DNA from: Citrobacter freundii
GTDB taxonomy: Bacteria; Bacteroidota; Bacteroidia; Chitinophagales; Chitinophagaceae
Reading direction: 5' to 3'
Length of the DNA stretch: 64,000 bases
Assembly: GCA_003243445.1 (NCBI GenBank)
Contig: QFQQ01000025.1
Location: 19,908-83,907, forward strand
In this document: positions 1-7,773 of the stretch, one piece after another
Layout: each line of letters begins with the position of its first letter
How positions within the stretch are numbered: the stretch's first letter is position 1
Notes under the pieces: generated by a model
Databases searched by the model: none
The model's input: the letters and a program-made list of their open reading frames with translations, nothing else
What the model was told of the DNA's origin: nothing
Translations under genes and position numbers: made by a program

Positions 1-72
1 CATGTGATCAGAAGTGTATCGATGAGAAATGCGAATATGAATGCGGAGAGTGTGGCGGAAGTGGTAGGATAA
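1..72 (+). CDS. C-terminal end of a gene cut by the left edge (unidentified)
   Basis: The first reading frame is open from base 1 to a TAA at 70-72, giving a 23-codon tail that ends ESVAEVVG. It is too short to recognise. A repeat arm begins directly after the stop codon, which is the arrangement seen behind many certain genes in this window, and that is the main reason for reading it as a gene end. It could also be chance. Confidence 0.4.
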   Translation, partial: HVIRSVSMRNANMNAESVAEVVG

Positions 73-285
73 GGATGTTCGATGTTAGATGGTCGATGGT
101 CGGATTTAAGGCGGGAGTCTTCTCCCGGGCGTAGTAAGATGACAAATTTTGTAATAGCAAGATAAGCCCCTGGTTTAAATATACCAGGGGCTTATCTTGT
201 TTCACGGGTTTTGAAGATTGAACATATAATACCTCATCTCATGCTGTAAATCCGACCATCGACCATCTAACATCTAACATCGAAC
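73..285. repeat. Intergenic inverted repeat, 7-bp family (copy B1)
   Basis: The left arm (73-106) is a run of 7-bp units of the type ATGKTSG. The right arm (249-285) is the reverse complement, a run of CGACCAT-type units. About 26 bp next to the spacer are identical between the arms, including an unusual ATGTTAG variant; the right arm carries one extra unit. The spacer holds a separate hairpin. The element lies between the partial gene at the left edge and the PaiB-like gene. Confidence 0.85.
158..199. terminator. 17-bp perfect hairpin inside the spacer of B1
   Basis: Arms 158-174 and 183-199 pair perfectly over 17 bp around an 8-base AT-rich loop. There is only a short T run on the + side, so an intrinsic terminator for the gene ending at 72 is plausible but not certain. 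Confidence 0.5.
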
Positions 286-297
286 CCAACCCCGCAT

Positions 298-305
298 TAT
301 CTTCG
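298..305 (+). promoter_or_regulatory. Variant -7 box (TATCTTCG)
   Basis: One base from the Bacteroidota -7 consensus TANNTTTG and 4 nt before the start codon of the PaiB-like gene. The same variant precedes the YkgJ-like gene at 39114. Confidence 0.4.
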
Positions 306-309
306 CACC

Positions 310-942
310 ATGTACAACCTTTCCTATTTTAAAGAAAACGATCCCGCAGAAGTGATCGCATTTGCAAGAGCGCATCCGTTCGCATTTATCTCCGGTGTGG
401 ATGCGAATAACCAGCCTGTAGCTACGCAGATCCCTGTGTTTATTGATGAAAGGGAGGGAACACTTTTTTTGTCAGGGCACCTGATGAAAAAAATGGACCA
501 TCACCTTGCCTTCGAGCAAAACCCCAATGTGCTGGCTGTATTTACCGGACCAAACTGCTATGTCAGTGCAAGCTGGTATTCCGACAAGGGGCAGGGCTCA
601 ACCTGGAACTATGTGAGTGTGCATTGTAAAGGGAAGATCCGGTTTCTTGACCATCAGGCATTACTGGATGTGCTTGACCGGACAACAACACATTACGAGG
701 ACAACCCGGATTCAGGTGCAAATTTCAAAGACATTCCACAGGAATATATCAACAGGATGACAAAAGCGATCGTTGCTTTTGAAATTGAAGTGGAGAAAAC
801 CGAAAATGTATTCAAGCTCAGCCAGAACAGGGATGAATGGAGCTACGATAATATCATCAGACAACTCAAAGAAAAAGACACGAGTGCGCAATGGATTGCG
901 AGGATGATGGAAGAGCGGAGGGGGAGGGTGTTTCAGAAATGA
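310..942 (+). CDS. PaiB-like FMN-binding split-barrel protein
   Basis: A 210-residue protein of the PaiB/FMN-binding negative transcriptional regulator family, with the length usual for that family. Seen in the sequence: N-terminal YF..ND, SGVDANNQPVATQIP near residues 28-42, the family signatures SASWY and TWNYVSVH near residues 86-104, and a charged C-terminal tail. The fold is the FMN-binding split barrel shared with pyridoxamine-phosphate oxidases. In Bacillus, PaiB is linked to repression of sporulation and protease genes; whether this homologue regulates anything is unknown. No paiA-type acetyltransferase is adjacent. The ATG at 310 follows a -7 box closely, so the transcript may have almost no leader. 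Confidence 0.85.
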   Translation: MYNLSYFKENDPAEVIAFARAHPFAFISGVDANNQPVATQIPVFIDEREGTLFLSGHLMKKMDHHLAFEQNPNVLAVFTGPNCYVSASWYSDKGQGSTWNYVSVHCKGKIRFLDHQALLDVLDRTTTHYEDNPDSGANFKDIPQEYINRMTKAIVAFEIEVEKTENVFKLSQNRDEWSYDNIIRQLKEKDTSAQWIARMMEERRGRVFQK

Positions 943-954
943 GATAAAGCGGGG

Positions 955-1112
955 TTTAGAAGTTCCAGAGGTTCCAAAGGTTCCAGGAGTTCCAGAAGTT
1001 CTGCGAACAGAAGTTTTGATCAGGCAATGCAAAAGTATCAATTCGCGGCAGCAACCTCTGGAATCTTTGGAACTTCTGGAACCTCTGAAACTTCTGAAAC
1101 CTCTCAAACTCC
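955..1112. repeat. Intergenic inverted repeat, 9-bp family (copy A1)
   Basis: Left arm 955-1005 is built of TTYCAGAGG-type 9-mers; right arm 1045-1112 is built of CCTCTGRAA-type 9-mers. The right arm starts with the inner core GCGGCAGCAACCTC. The two arms share composition but not exact unit order. The left arm begins 12 nt after the PaiB-like stop codon and the right arm ends 24 nt before the SDR start codon. Confidence 0.9.
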
Positions 1113-1136
1113 CCGAATCGCGCCGTATCTTGCAGC

Positions 1137-1919
1137 ATGAACATTTCCCTTCAAGATAAAACTGCGATCATCTGTGGCAGCACCCAGGGCATTGGGCTGG
1201 CCATCGCAAAAGAACTGGCGCTGCTTGGAGCGCAATGCATATTGCTCGCGCGGAATGAACAGTCATTAAAGGAGGCGGTTGCTTCGTTGCATCCTGTTAT
1301 AAAGAAGCATGAATATCGTGTGGTTGATTTCAGCAGCAATGAGGCGGTGAAAAGCGTGGCAGCTGAGATCGCGCAATCGTTCACCATTCATATTCTTGTT
1401 AACAATACGGGCGGTCCGCCGCCGGGACCTATTGCTGATGCGGGTGCAGAAGCATTCATGGCCGCATTCAGCCAGCATATCATCAATTACCAGCAATTGA
1501 CACAGGCGGTATTGCCCGGAATGAAGCAGGCGGGTTATGGACGAATCATTAATATCGTATCTACTTCCGTGAAGATCCCGATCGCCAATCTCGGCGTATC
1601 AAACACGATCCGTGCGGCTACAGCCGGATGGGCAAAGACACTCGCTAATGAAGTGGCTGGCTGGGGGATCACCGTTAACAATATTTTACCCGGCTATACA
1701 AAAACGCAGCGCCTCGAAAGCCTGATCACCAATAACTCCGCCAAACAACAAACAACCAAAGAAGACCTTGCGACTAAAATGCAGCAACAGATCCCTGCCA
1801 AACGATTCGGCGAACCAGAAGAGATCGCAGCTGTTGCCGCCTTTCTTGCATCACCGGCTGCTTCGTATGTGAATGGGGTGAATCTTGCGGTGGATGGGGG
1901 GAGTACGGGGGCTTTTTAG
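1137..1919 (+). CDS. SDR-family oxidoreductase lacking the canonical YxxxK
   Basis: A 260-residue short-chain dehydrogenase/reductase. The cofactor motif is GSTQGIG (residues 14-20), followed by NNTGG (89-93) and a C-terminal AVDGGS. Ser142 matches the catalytic Ser, but aligning TLA (168-170) with ordinary FabG proteins places Ser155 and Arg159 where the catalytic Tyr and Lys should be. This resembles the FabG-like subgroup with an imperfect tetrad. It may be an unusual reductase or a non-catalytic member; the substrate cannot be told. A TATCTTGC box at 1126-1133, two bases off the -7 consensus, lies just before the ATG. The stop codon directly abuts repeat A2. Confidence 0.85.
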   Translation: MNISLQDKTAIICGSTQGIGLAIAKELALLGAQCILLARNEQSLKEAVASLHPVIKKHEYRVVDFSSNEAVKSVAAEIAQSFTIHILVNNTGGPPPGPIADAGAEAFMAAFSQHIINYQQLTQAVLPGMKQAGYGRIINIVSTSVKIPIANLGVSNTIRAATAGWAKTLANEVAGWGITVNNILPGYTKTQRLESLITNNSAKQQTTKEDLATKMQQQIPAKRFGEPEEIAAVAAFLASPAASYVNGVNLAVDGGSTGAF

Positions 1920-2091
1920 AGGTTCCAGAGGTTTCGGAGGTTTCAGAAGTTCCAGAGGTTGCTACCGCAGTTTGAAAAGGAATGTGTTAAAAGCTGTCTC
2001 AACGTCCTGGAACCTCCAAATAATCGACAGACTTTCCAAAGCGCGGTAGCAACCTCTGAAACCTATGGAACCTCTTAAACCTCTTAAACTT
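1919..2091. repeat. Intergenic inverted repeat, 9-bp family (copy A2)
   Basis: Left arm 1919-1968 and right arm 2043-2091. The inner ends are perfectly complementary: GAGGTTGCTACCGC at 1955-1968 and its reverse complement at 2043-2056. The outer parts are TTCCAGAGG- and TTTAAGAGG-type 9-mers. The spacer is about 74 bp of unrelated sequence. The arm starts at the last base of the SDR stop codon. Confidence 0.9.
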
Positions 2092-2122
2092 TTTTTTGAC
2101 TCTTAAACTTTAAAAGAAATCC

Positions 2123-3415
2123 ATGGCTCACTTCCGTCCCGAACTGGACTTCGCCCGCGAACTGGATCAGCAGGATCCTTTGAGGGAATACCGCAATAGG
2201 TTTGTCATTCCTGAAGAGAACGGGAAACAGCTTGTTTATTTCCTGGGAAATTCATTGGGCTTGCAGCCAAAGGCGGCGAAGGATTATATGCAGCAGATCC
2301 TGAATGATTGGGGAAGCCTTGGCGTGGAATCTTTTTTTCATGGGAAAGAACCATGGATGAATTATCATGATACGCTTACGGAAACGCTTGCGAAAGTTGT
2401 GGGTGCGTCACGGGCGGAAGTGGTGGTGATGAATCAGCTTACGGTGAACCTTCACCTGATGCTGGTGAGTTTTTACAGGCCAACAAAAAAACGCTTCCGA
2501 ATCATCTGCGAAGCAAAAGCATTTCCAAGCGATCAGTATGCATTTGAAACGCATGTGCAACATCATGGGTTTGATGCTGCAGAGGCGGTCATTGAAGTAA
2601 GTCCGCGCGAAGGCGAATTCACTTTACGTACAGAAGATATTATCAGCACCATAGAGAAATATGCCGATGAAACGGCACTGGTATTGTTTGGCGGGATCAA
2701 TTACTACACCGGTCAGGCTTTTGACATGAAAGCAATTGCTGCGGCTGCCAATAAAGCCGGCGCTAGAGTTGGCTTTGACCTGGCGCATGCGGCGGGAAAT
2801 ATTCCGCTATACCTGCACGACTGGAATGTTGATTTTGCCTGCTGGTGCAGTTATAAATATCTTAATGGAGGACCCGGAGCGATCGGCGGTGTATTTGTGC
2901 ATGAGAAAAACTTCAGCGAAGATCTTCCCCGCTTTGCCGGATGGTGGGGTTATGATAAGCCCACGCGTTTTAAAATGGACAAAGGGTTTGTGCCAATGGC
3001 CGGAGCTGAAGGCTGGCAATTAAGTACGCCGCCTTTCCTGATGTATGCCACACTGCGTTCCTCCCTGGATATTATACAAGAAGCTGGTTGGGAAAAGATG
3101 CAGGCAAAAAGAAAAACCCTGAACGATTATTTGTGGTACTTACTAAAACGCGCGAACCAGTCGGTAGAGCCTGCGGTGATACAATTTATTACTCCTGATA
3201 CTGACAACGATCATGGCTGCCAGGTGTCCATGCTCATGAAGCAACGTGGCCGCGCCATCTATGAATACCTCATGACAAAAGGATTTATGGTGGACTGGCG
3301 TGAACCCGATGTGATCCGGCTTGCACCGGTCCCGCTTTATAATACCTATGAGGAAGTATGGCACTTCGCTGATGCACTCGAAAAAGCTATTTCCTTCGAC
3401 GGTTATATTTCCTGA
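2123..3415 (+). CDS. kynU: Kynureninase
   Basis: A 430-residue, cytosolic, PLP-dependent fold-type I enzyme that cleaves L-kynurenine to anthranilate and alanine in tryptophan catabolism. Family landmarks: YFLGNSLGLQP near residues 39-49, FPSDQYA (134-140), GFDLAHAAGN (217-226) and the PLP-binding SYKYLNGGPG with the Schiff-base lysine at Lys245. Length matches the family. No other kyn gene is adjacent, although glutaryl-CoA dehydrogenase, which serves the lower end of some tryptophan and lysine routes, lies 4 kb downstream. I see no -7 box directly before the ATG; repeat A2 fills much of the upstream gap. pyrF follows after 53 bp with its own -7 box. Confidence 0.95.
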   Translation: MAHFRPELDFARELDQQDPLREYRNRFVIPEENGKQLVYFLGNSLGLQPKAAKDYMQQILNDWGSLGVESFFHGKEPWMNYHDTLTETLAKVVGASRAEVVVMNQLTVNLHLMLVSFYRPTKKRFRIICEAKAFPSDQYAFETHVQHHGFDAAEAVIEVSPREGEFTLRTEDIISTIEKYADETALVLFGGINYYTGQAFDMKAIAAAANKAGARVGFDLAHAAGNIPLYLHDWNVDFACWCSYKYLNGGPGAIGGVFVHEKNFSEDLPRFAGWWGYDKPTRFKMDKGFVPMAGAEGWQLSTPPFLMYATLRSSLDIIQEAGWEKMQAKRKTLNDYLWYLLKRANQSVEPAVIQFITPDTDNDHGCQVSMLMKQRGRAIYEYLMTKGFMVDWREPDVIRLAPVPLYNTYEEVWHFADALEKAISFDGYIS

Positions 3416-3453
3416 TCTGTTAAAACTCTTTTTCTTCATCTGTCCTCAGCCCG

Positions 3454-3461
3454 TAAATTTG
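3454..3461 (+). promoter_or_regulatory. -7 box TAAATTTG of pyrF
   Basis: Exact match to TANNTTTG, ending 7 nt before the pyrF ATG. Transcription would start at or just before the start codon. Confidence 0.55.
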
Positions 3462-3468
3462 CGGAATT

Positions 3469-4275
3469 ATGAACCGTCAGCAACTCGTCGCCCAGATCCG
3501 TCAGAAGAAGTCTTATTTGTGTGTAGGATTGGATACGGATATTGACAAGATCCCCAAACATCTTTTAACGGAGAAAGATCCCGTATTCGCGTTCAATAAA
3601 GCGATCATTGATGCAACACGCGATCATTGCGTGGCATACAAGATCAATACGGCTTTTTATGAAGCACTGGGATTAAAAGGATGGGAGGCTATGGAGAAAA
3701 CGGTTCATTATATCGGCACAGATCATTTTACGATCGCGGATGCCAAGCGCGGTGATATCGGTAATACGTCCGATCAGTATGCAAAGGCATTTTTCTCATC
3801 CCTGCCGTTTGATTCTGTAACCGTGGCGCCTTATATGGGTGAAGATAGTGTAAAACCTTTTTTACAATATGAAGGTAAATGGGCGATTGTATTGGGCCTT
3901 ACTTCCAATAAAGGCGCGGCTGATTTTGAATTGCAGAAAGCGGGAGAGGAGTTGTTATACGAAAAGGTGTTAAAGACTGTCGGCACTTGGGGCAGCCCCG
4001 ATAACCTGATGTTTGTAGTTGGCGCCACGCAGGCAGATGAATTCATCAATATACGCAAGCTCACTCCTGATCATTTTTATCTAGTTCCGGGTGTTGGAGC
4101 GCAGGGTGGAAGTTTAAAAGAGATCTCAGAAAAGGCGATGAACAAAGATGTGGGTATTCTGGTGAATGCGAGCAGAGCCGTGATCTATGCCTCTTCCAAA
4201 GAAGATTTTGCAGAAGCGGCGGCGAAAGTGGCGAAGGAATACAGGGATGAGATGCAGCATTATTTGAAAGACTAA
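3469..4275 (+). CDS. pyrF: Orotidine 5'-phosphate decarboxylase
   Basis: A 268-residue enzyme of the longer (type 2) OMP decarboxylase subfamily, catalysing the last step of de novo UMP synthesis. Seen: LCVGLDTD near residues 17-24, the catalytic DAKRGDIGN (91-99, with the DxKxxD pattern), and the phosphate-loop region VPGVGAQGG near residue 205. It follows kynU on the same strand after 53 bp but has its own promoter box. A convergent membrane-protein gene follows; the 71-bp gap holds no strong terminator. Confidence 0.95.
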   Translation: MNRQQLVAQIRQKKSYLCVGLDTDIDKIPKHLLTEKDPVFAFNKAIIDATRDHCVAYKINTAFYEALGLKGWEAMEKTVHYIGTDHFTIADAKRGDIGNTSDQYAKAFFSSLPFDSVTVAPYMGEDSVKPFLQYEGKWAIVLGLTSNKGAADFELQKAGEELLYEKVLKTVGTWGSPDNLMFVVGATQADEFINIRKLTPDHFYLVPGVGAQGGSLKEISEKAMNKDVGILVNASRAVIYASSKEDFAEAAAKVAKEYRDEMQHYLKD

Positions 4276-4346
4276 GCTGGAATGATCAATCACTCCGGTG
4301 TCTGCTGATCTATAGATAGATCTTGCTAGTGCGCTATTGGATTTGT

Positions 4347-4796
4347 TTAGTGTGAAAGCGTTCGCTCAACAGCCCGTTTTTTCTGCCAGAGAGCAAGTTT
4401 ATATCCTGCTAGGCTTCCTGCATAAATTGGAAGTAACAGTGCTAATATGCAAGCCGCCTTTTCACCTAATGTTAATTTTGGAATAAAAGCGATGGTCAAT
4501 GTTGCTGCCGCCGGTAAGATCGCAACAATTGCGACACATTTTTTTTCCTGACCTCTATTCGACATCGTAGCGCATGCCCATGTTGCGGCAAGCAACGTTG
4601 TAAAGCTCCATGCCAGCGTTAATATAAGCAGGATAACCGTCATATTCCCTTCATTGTGATCATACTTCAGGCTTGCAATATATGCAGCAGGGAAGAACAA
4701 TGCAACCCCTGTTAAGGCACCAGTAAGCAAGCCGCAAAGAATAGCTGCCAGTGATTGAACAGCTTTCATTTTCTCCGCAGAGTTAATGGTCTTCAT
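4347..4796 (-). CDS. Small membrane protein, unknown function
   Basis: A 149-residue protein not recognised as a named family. It has four hydrophobic segments (about residues 13-40, 52-75, 85-105 and 112-132), a charged N-terminus and a basic C-terminal tail. It lies 12 bp downstream of another four-helix protein of similar size and topology (4809-5258) in the same direction, and the two look like a pair. Both follow the YciI-like lipoprotein gene and are probably co-transcribed with it. Confidence 0.65.
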   Translation of the reverse strand: MKTINSAEKMKAVQSLAAILCGLLTGALTGVALFFPAAYIASLKYDHNEGNMTVILLILTLAWSFTTLLAATWACATMSNRGQEKKCVAIVAILPAAATLTIAFIPKLTLGEKAACILALLLPIYAGSLAGYKLALWQKKRAVERTLSH

Positions 4797-4808
4797 TTAG
4801 CAGCTTAT

Positions 4809-5258
4809 TTAATTTATTAAAGGTCGTTGTTTTTGTTTTTTACGAATCTGTATCTTGGCTGCAGTAAAATATCCGGCGGGACCAGGAACAATAGCTGCAA
4901 CTGATAGCTTGAGAGATGGGGCTTCCATCGTTGAATAAAGTATAGCCGTTGCAATGGCCCAGAGAATGGATAAGAACAATGCATGACTGTATTCATGATC
5001 CTGTCCGGATCGCTTCGCACAAATCCATCCGCCAGAAAATGCTGCCAGGAAAAGCGATAGGATAAACAGGGTAATAAAGAGAATCGCTACAAGAAGAGTT
5101 CCCTGCCAATTGCTCAGCAGCGATAAAGGTTTGCTAAACCATAAACCCAAAAAATGAGACAAGAGCAATCCTCCGGGTATGAGCAGCAGCACACCTGTAA
5201 CGGCTGTAGTGATCACGCCCATCGCGATGGCAGGAACAAAATATGATTTACCAGTCAT
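4809..5258 (-). CDS. Small membrane protein, unknown function
   Basis: A 149-residue protein starting at the ATG at 5258 (MTGKSYFVPAIAMG). An upstream ATG at 5288 would overlap the preceding gene, whereas 5258 lies one base after that gene's TAA, which fits translational coupling. Four hydrophobic segments and a basic tail (IQIRKKQKQR) are visible, the same layout as its downstream neighbour. I do not recognise the family. Possibly an integral component working with the neighbouring lipoprotein. Confidence 0.65.
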   Translation of the reverse strand: MTGKSYFVPAIAMGVITTAVTGVLLLIPGGLLLSHFLGLWFSKPLSLLSNWQGTLLVAILFITLFILSLFLAAFSGGWICAKRSGQDHEYSHALFLSILWAIATAILYSTMEAPSLKLSVAAIVPGPAGYFTAAKIQIRKKQKQRPLIN

Positions 5259-5259
5259 C

Positions 5260-5703
5260 TTATTTAAAGATAAATTTTCCTTTCGCACTCCACCATGGAT
5301 AGTACTCCATTTTTAATCTTCCTGTGATAACGGCTGTATCTGTATTGACCAATTGTGCAACTTCCGCAGAATCTTTTGCATTCATAATAAAGATGCCGCG
5401 GATGGCTGCTTCAGCACCGATCGGCCCGGCCATGATGATCTTTCCTTCTTTTGCAAGCCGGCTTATATTGGCTAAATGAGCAGCCTGGATCTTTGCTGCA
5501 CTCGCACTGTCCTGGTCCCGGTTATTACCCGATTTCAATAACACAAGCCAGAAGCGCTTCATCTCATTGCTGTATACGGTTGAGTCAGTATTGAAATCAT
5601 AAGGGGCAGGGGCCGTTTCAGGTTCATTCGTTGTCACCACGTTCTCTTTGCAAGCGCTTAGTATCAGCAGCGGGATCAGTAGAAGAAGGAGATTCCTTTT
5701 CAT
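5260..5703 (-). CDS. YciI-like lipoprotein
   Basis: A 147-residue protein starting at the ATG at 5703. It opens with a lipoprotein signal (KRNLLLLLIPLLILSAC) with the lipobox Cys at residue 18. The open frame extends upstream, but that part runs through a terminator hairpin and lacks a leader, so the internal start is preferred. The mature part (about residues 50-147) resembles YciI-like dimeric alpha-beta barrel proteins: ISRLAKEGKIIMAGPIG, then GIFIMNAKDSAEVAQL and a C-terminal YYPWW. YCII-type proteins are often annotated as small-molecule enzymes, but function here is unknown. It heads a three-gene run with two membrane proteins. Confidence 0.75.
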   Translation of the reverse strand: MKRNLLLLLIPLLILSACKENVVTTNEPETAPAPYDFNTDSTVYSNEMKRFWLVLLKSGNNRDQDSASAAKIQAAHLANISRLAKEGKIIMAGPIGAEAAIRGIFIMNAKDSAEVAQLVNTDTAVITGRLKMEYYPWWSAKGKFIFK

Positions 5704-5751
5704 GTCTGGTGGATTGGCAGTACAAGTTAAAAGAATTTTGCCTTTTATAAA

Positions 5752-5787
5752 GCAACGCCTTCCGGAGAATGATCCGGAAGGCGTTGC
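5752..5787 (-). terminator. 15-bp perfect hairpin downstream of the atypical SDR gene
   Basis: Arms 5752-5766 and 5773-5787 pair perfectly (GCAACGCCTTCCGGA and its complement) around a 6-base loop. On the minus strand a short AT-rich stretch follows. It separates the SDR gene (stop at 5811) from the lipoprotein gene. Confidence 0.65.
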
Positions 5788-5810
5788 CTGCTGAGTTGTC
5801 ATATTTTGTT

Positions 5811-6698
5811 TCAGAAATAAATTCCCGGAACGAGATCCTGCATCAGACTGTCTCCTGTTGGCGTCCAGCCCAATGTATCCTGTGTTTGCTGGCTTGATGC
5901 ACGGCAATCCATTTTTGCAAAATGAGTGAACCAGGTAAAATGTTTCTCTGCTTCAGCGGCGCTTTTGCTGACGGTTGGAATATTCAGTCCCTTTCCAATG
6001 GTTTCAGCGATCTGTCTGAAAGGGATACCTTCTTCCGCAACTGCATGATAAACCTGCTGAGCAGGTTGCTTTTCTGCGATCAGCTTGTATACGTTGGCTG
6101 CATCAAAACGATGAACGGCAGGCCAGTGATTCAGCCCATCTTCTATATAAACTGATTCTCCTTTTTCTTTTGCCATGCCAATGATCATCGGTACAAATCC
6201 ATGATCGCCTTTATCGTGAACAGTGGGAGGAAGACGTACAATATAAGTTTTCACTCCTTTAGCAGCCACTGCATGCGCAGCTTCTTCCGATGCTGCACGC
6301 GGGATCACGGATGAGTCCGCAGGCCGGTCATCTTCTGTGATCAAACGGCCGGTGCTCAGCAGGCCTATTCCGGAAGTGATCACCAGGGGCCGACCGGACC
6401 CGGCCAATGCATCTCCCAATGCAAGAATCACCTTCCGGTCCAGTTCGCAATTCTCTTTGAATCTGCTGAAATCATGATTGAAAGCGGTATGAATAACTGC
6501 ATCGCAATCTTTCAAACCCGTCACGATCGTCCCGGGCTGATCCAGGTTGCCGGTATGCGTTTCAGCGCCGCTTTCCCGCAATCTTGTTGCCGCCTCTTCG
6601 GAACGAACTAATCCTGTCACCTGGTGACCGGCCCGCAGCAATTGCCTGACGACTGCAGAGCCCACAAATCCTGAAGCTCCTGTAACAAATACACGCAT
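5811..6698 (-). CDS. Atypical extended SDR, NAD(P)-binding protein
   Basis: A 295-residue protein with an N-terminal Rossmann fold (VTGASGFVG, residues 5-13), TGNLDQPGT after beta-3, and AVIHTAF after beta-4. It belongs to the NAD-dependent epimerase/atypical SDR group. The usual YxxxK is not evident: where it should lie the sequence reads PRAASEEAAHAV. The C-terminal half carries the substrate-domain pattern PAVHRFDAANVYKL. The substrate cannot be told. Upstream on the minus strand lies CAACTTTG (complement of 6718-6725), one base off the -7 box. Confidence 0.8.
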   Translation of the reverse strand: MRVFVTGASGFVGSAVVRQLLRAGHQVTGLVRSEEAATRLRESGAETHTGNLDQPGTIVTGLKDCDAVIHTAFNHDFSRFKENCELDRKVILALGDALAGSGRPLVITSGIGLLSTGRLITEDDRPADSSVIPRAASEEAAHAVAAKGVKTYIVRLPPTVHDKGDHGFVPMIIGMAKEKGESVYIEDGLNHWPAVHRFDAANVYKLIAEKQPAQQVYHAVAEEGIPFRQIAETIGKGLNIPTVSKSAAEAEKHFTWFTHFAKMDCRASSQQTQDTLGWTPTGDSLMQDLVPGIYF

Positions 6699-6773
6699 AT
6701 GAATTGATTTTATAGGGCAAAGTTGTGTGAAGGGAAGTTGGAAAATGGGGTCATTTGACCAGGATTTCTGAGA

Positions 6774-7013
6774 AAGGTTCCAGAGGTTTCAGGGGGAGAA
6801 AAAGGTTCCAGAGGTTCCAGAAGTTTCAGAGGTTTCAGAGGTTGCTACCGCGATCTGCCAATTGCCGCCCTGATCATGAAAAGACTACTATCAAAAATTT
6901 CTTAGTTTAACTTCTAATAGTGCCACGTTCGATAAATGAAACTTTTACAGATCGCGGTAGCAACCTCTGAAACCTCTGGAACTTCTGGAACCTCTGGAAC
7001 TTCTCATACCTTT
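6774..7013. repeat. Intergenic inverted repeat, 9-bp family (copy A3)
   Basis: Left arm 6774-6857 and right arm 6948-7010, spacer about 90 bp. The inner ends form a perfect stem (GAGGTTGCTACCGCGATCTG at 6838-6857 and its complement at 6948-6967). The four 9-bp units next to the core have the same order in both arms except for a single C/T difference. The right end lies 5 nt from the stop codon of the Crp/Fnr gene. Confidence 0.9.
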
Positions 7014-7018
7014 TCTTC

Positions 7019-7594
7019 CTACCTGATCTGCATCCTCCTTATCCTCGTCAGCGTTTTCAACGACATGCCGAGATAAGAGGCGATCATATGCAAGGGTAAA
7101 CGCGGTAACAGGTCCGGGAAGTTGCGGACAAAATCTTCATACTTTTCCTGTGGCGATCCGCCTAATGTTGTGAGTATTCGCTGCCGGCTGTTGTAAATGT
7201 TGTTTGAGATAAGCCGTTGTGCGAATGCCTTGAGTGCGGGTATGTCTGCGAGGAGGAAATCGAAATCGCTCTTTCGCCAGAGTAAAACATCACTGTTCTC
7301 AATGGCCGCTATATTGAGTTGAGCGGGCGTTTGCCTGTCATAGCTTTCCACATCGAGCGTCCAGCTGCGTTCGGGCGAGAATTGGAGAACATGTTCACCA
7401 CCATCGGTTGTCGTGCCAAAGGTCCGGAGGAGGCCTTTGAGGATAAAGATCTTGTGGCGGCAGATCTGCCCTTCCTGGAGAAGCAGTTCATTGCGGTGAA
7501 TATGACGGAGGGTAGCGCGTTCAGTGATGCGTTGAATGTCCGTGCCGGTAAAGTCAGCGAGGGAGCGGAGATATGTTTCGAATCCGGAAAACAT
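7019..7594 (-). CDS. Crp/Fnr-family transcriptional regulator
   Basis: A 191-residue protein with an N-terminal cyclic-nucleotide-binding-like barrel (about residues 15-120) and a short C-terminal helix-turn-helix (IASYLGMSLKTLTRIRR near residues 171-187). The barrel lacks the full cAMP phosphate-binding cassette, as is common in Bacteroidota Crp-like proteins that may bind no nucleotide. Its target is unknown; the adjacent atypical SDR gene downstream is one candidate. A TACCTTTG box lies 8 nt before the start codon. Confidence 0.88.
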   Translation of the reverse strand: MFSGFETYLRSLADFTGTDIQRITERATLRHIHRNELLLQEGQICRHKIFILKGLLRTFGTTTDGGEHVLQFSPERSWTLDVESYDRQTPAQLNIAAIENSDVLLWRKSDFDFLLADIPALKAFAQRLISNNIYNSRQRILTTLGGSPQEKYEDFVRNFPDLLPRLPLHMIASYLGMSLKTLTRIRRMQIR

Positions 7595-7602
7595 AGGCGG
7601 AA

Positions 7603-7610
7603 CAAAGGTA
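7603..7610 (-). promoter_or_regulatory. -7 box TACCTTTG of the Crp/Fnr gene
   Basis: Exact TANNTTTG match on the minus strand, 8 nt upstream of the ATG at 7594. Confidence 0.5.
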
Positions 7611-7742
7611 AGGGAGTTGGTTGAGTTGTTGCTGACGGGTTATAGCTGTATGGCCGTTCGATGACCAGTGGCTGAAGGCCGACTCAAAACCTGATGTGTA
7701 GCCCGGCAACAGACAACGGGTAACGGACAACCCATTTTCTCC

Positions 7743-7750
7743 TACCTTTG
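7743..7750 (+). promoter_or_regulatory. -7 box TACCTTTG of the glutaryl-CoA dehydrogenase gene
   Basis: Exact TANNTTTG match, 23 nt before the ATG at 7774. Confidence 0.55.
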
Positions 7751-7773
7751 CCCGAAATAAAAAACCCGATTGC

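Noticed and set aside
8..205. 65-codon minus-strand frame at the left edge
   Set aside because: It crosses repeat B1 and its spacer hairpin and has no recognisable protein features.
712..1107. 131-codon minus-strand frame (RGFRSFRGSRSS...)
   Set aside because: Half is translated repeat A1 and the other half is antisense to the PaiB-like gene.
7680..7740. Another short-unit repeat (CAACAGA, CAACGGG, TAACGGA)
   Set aside because: Only three or four loose units and no opposite arm; too weak to call.
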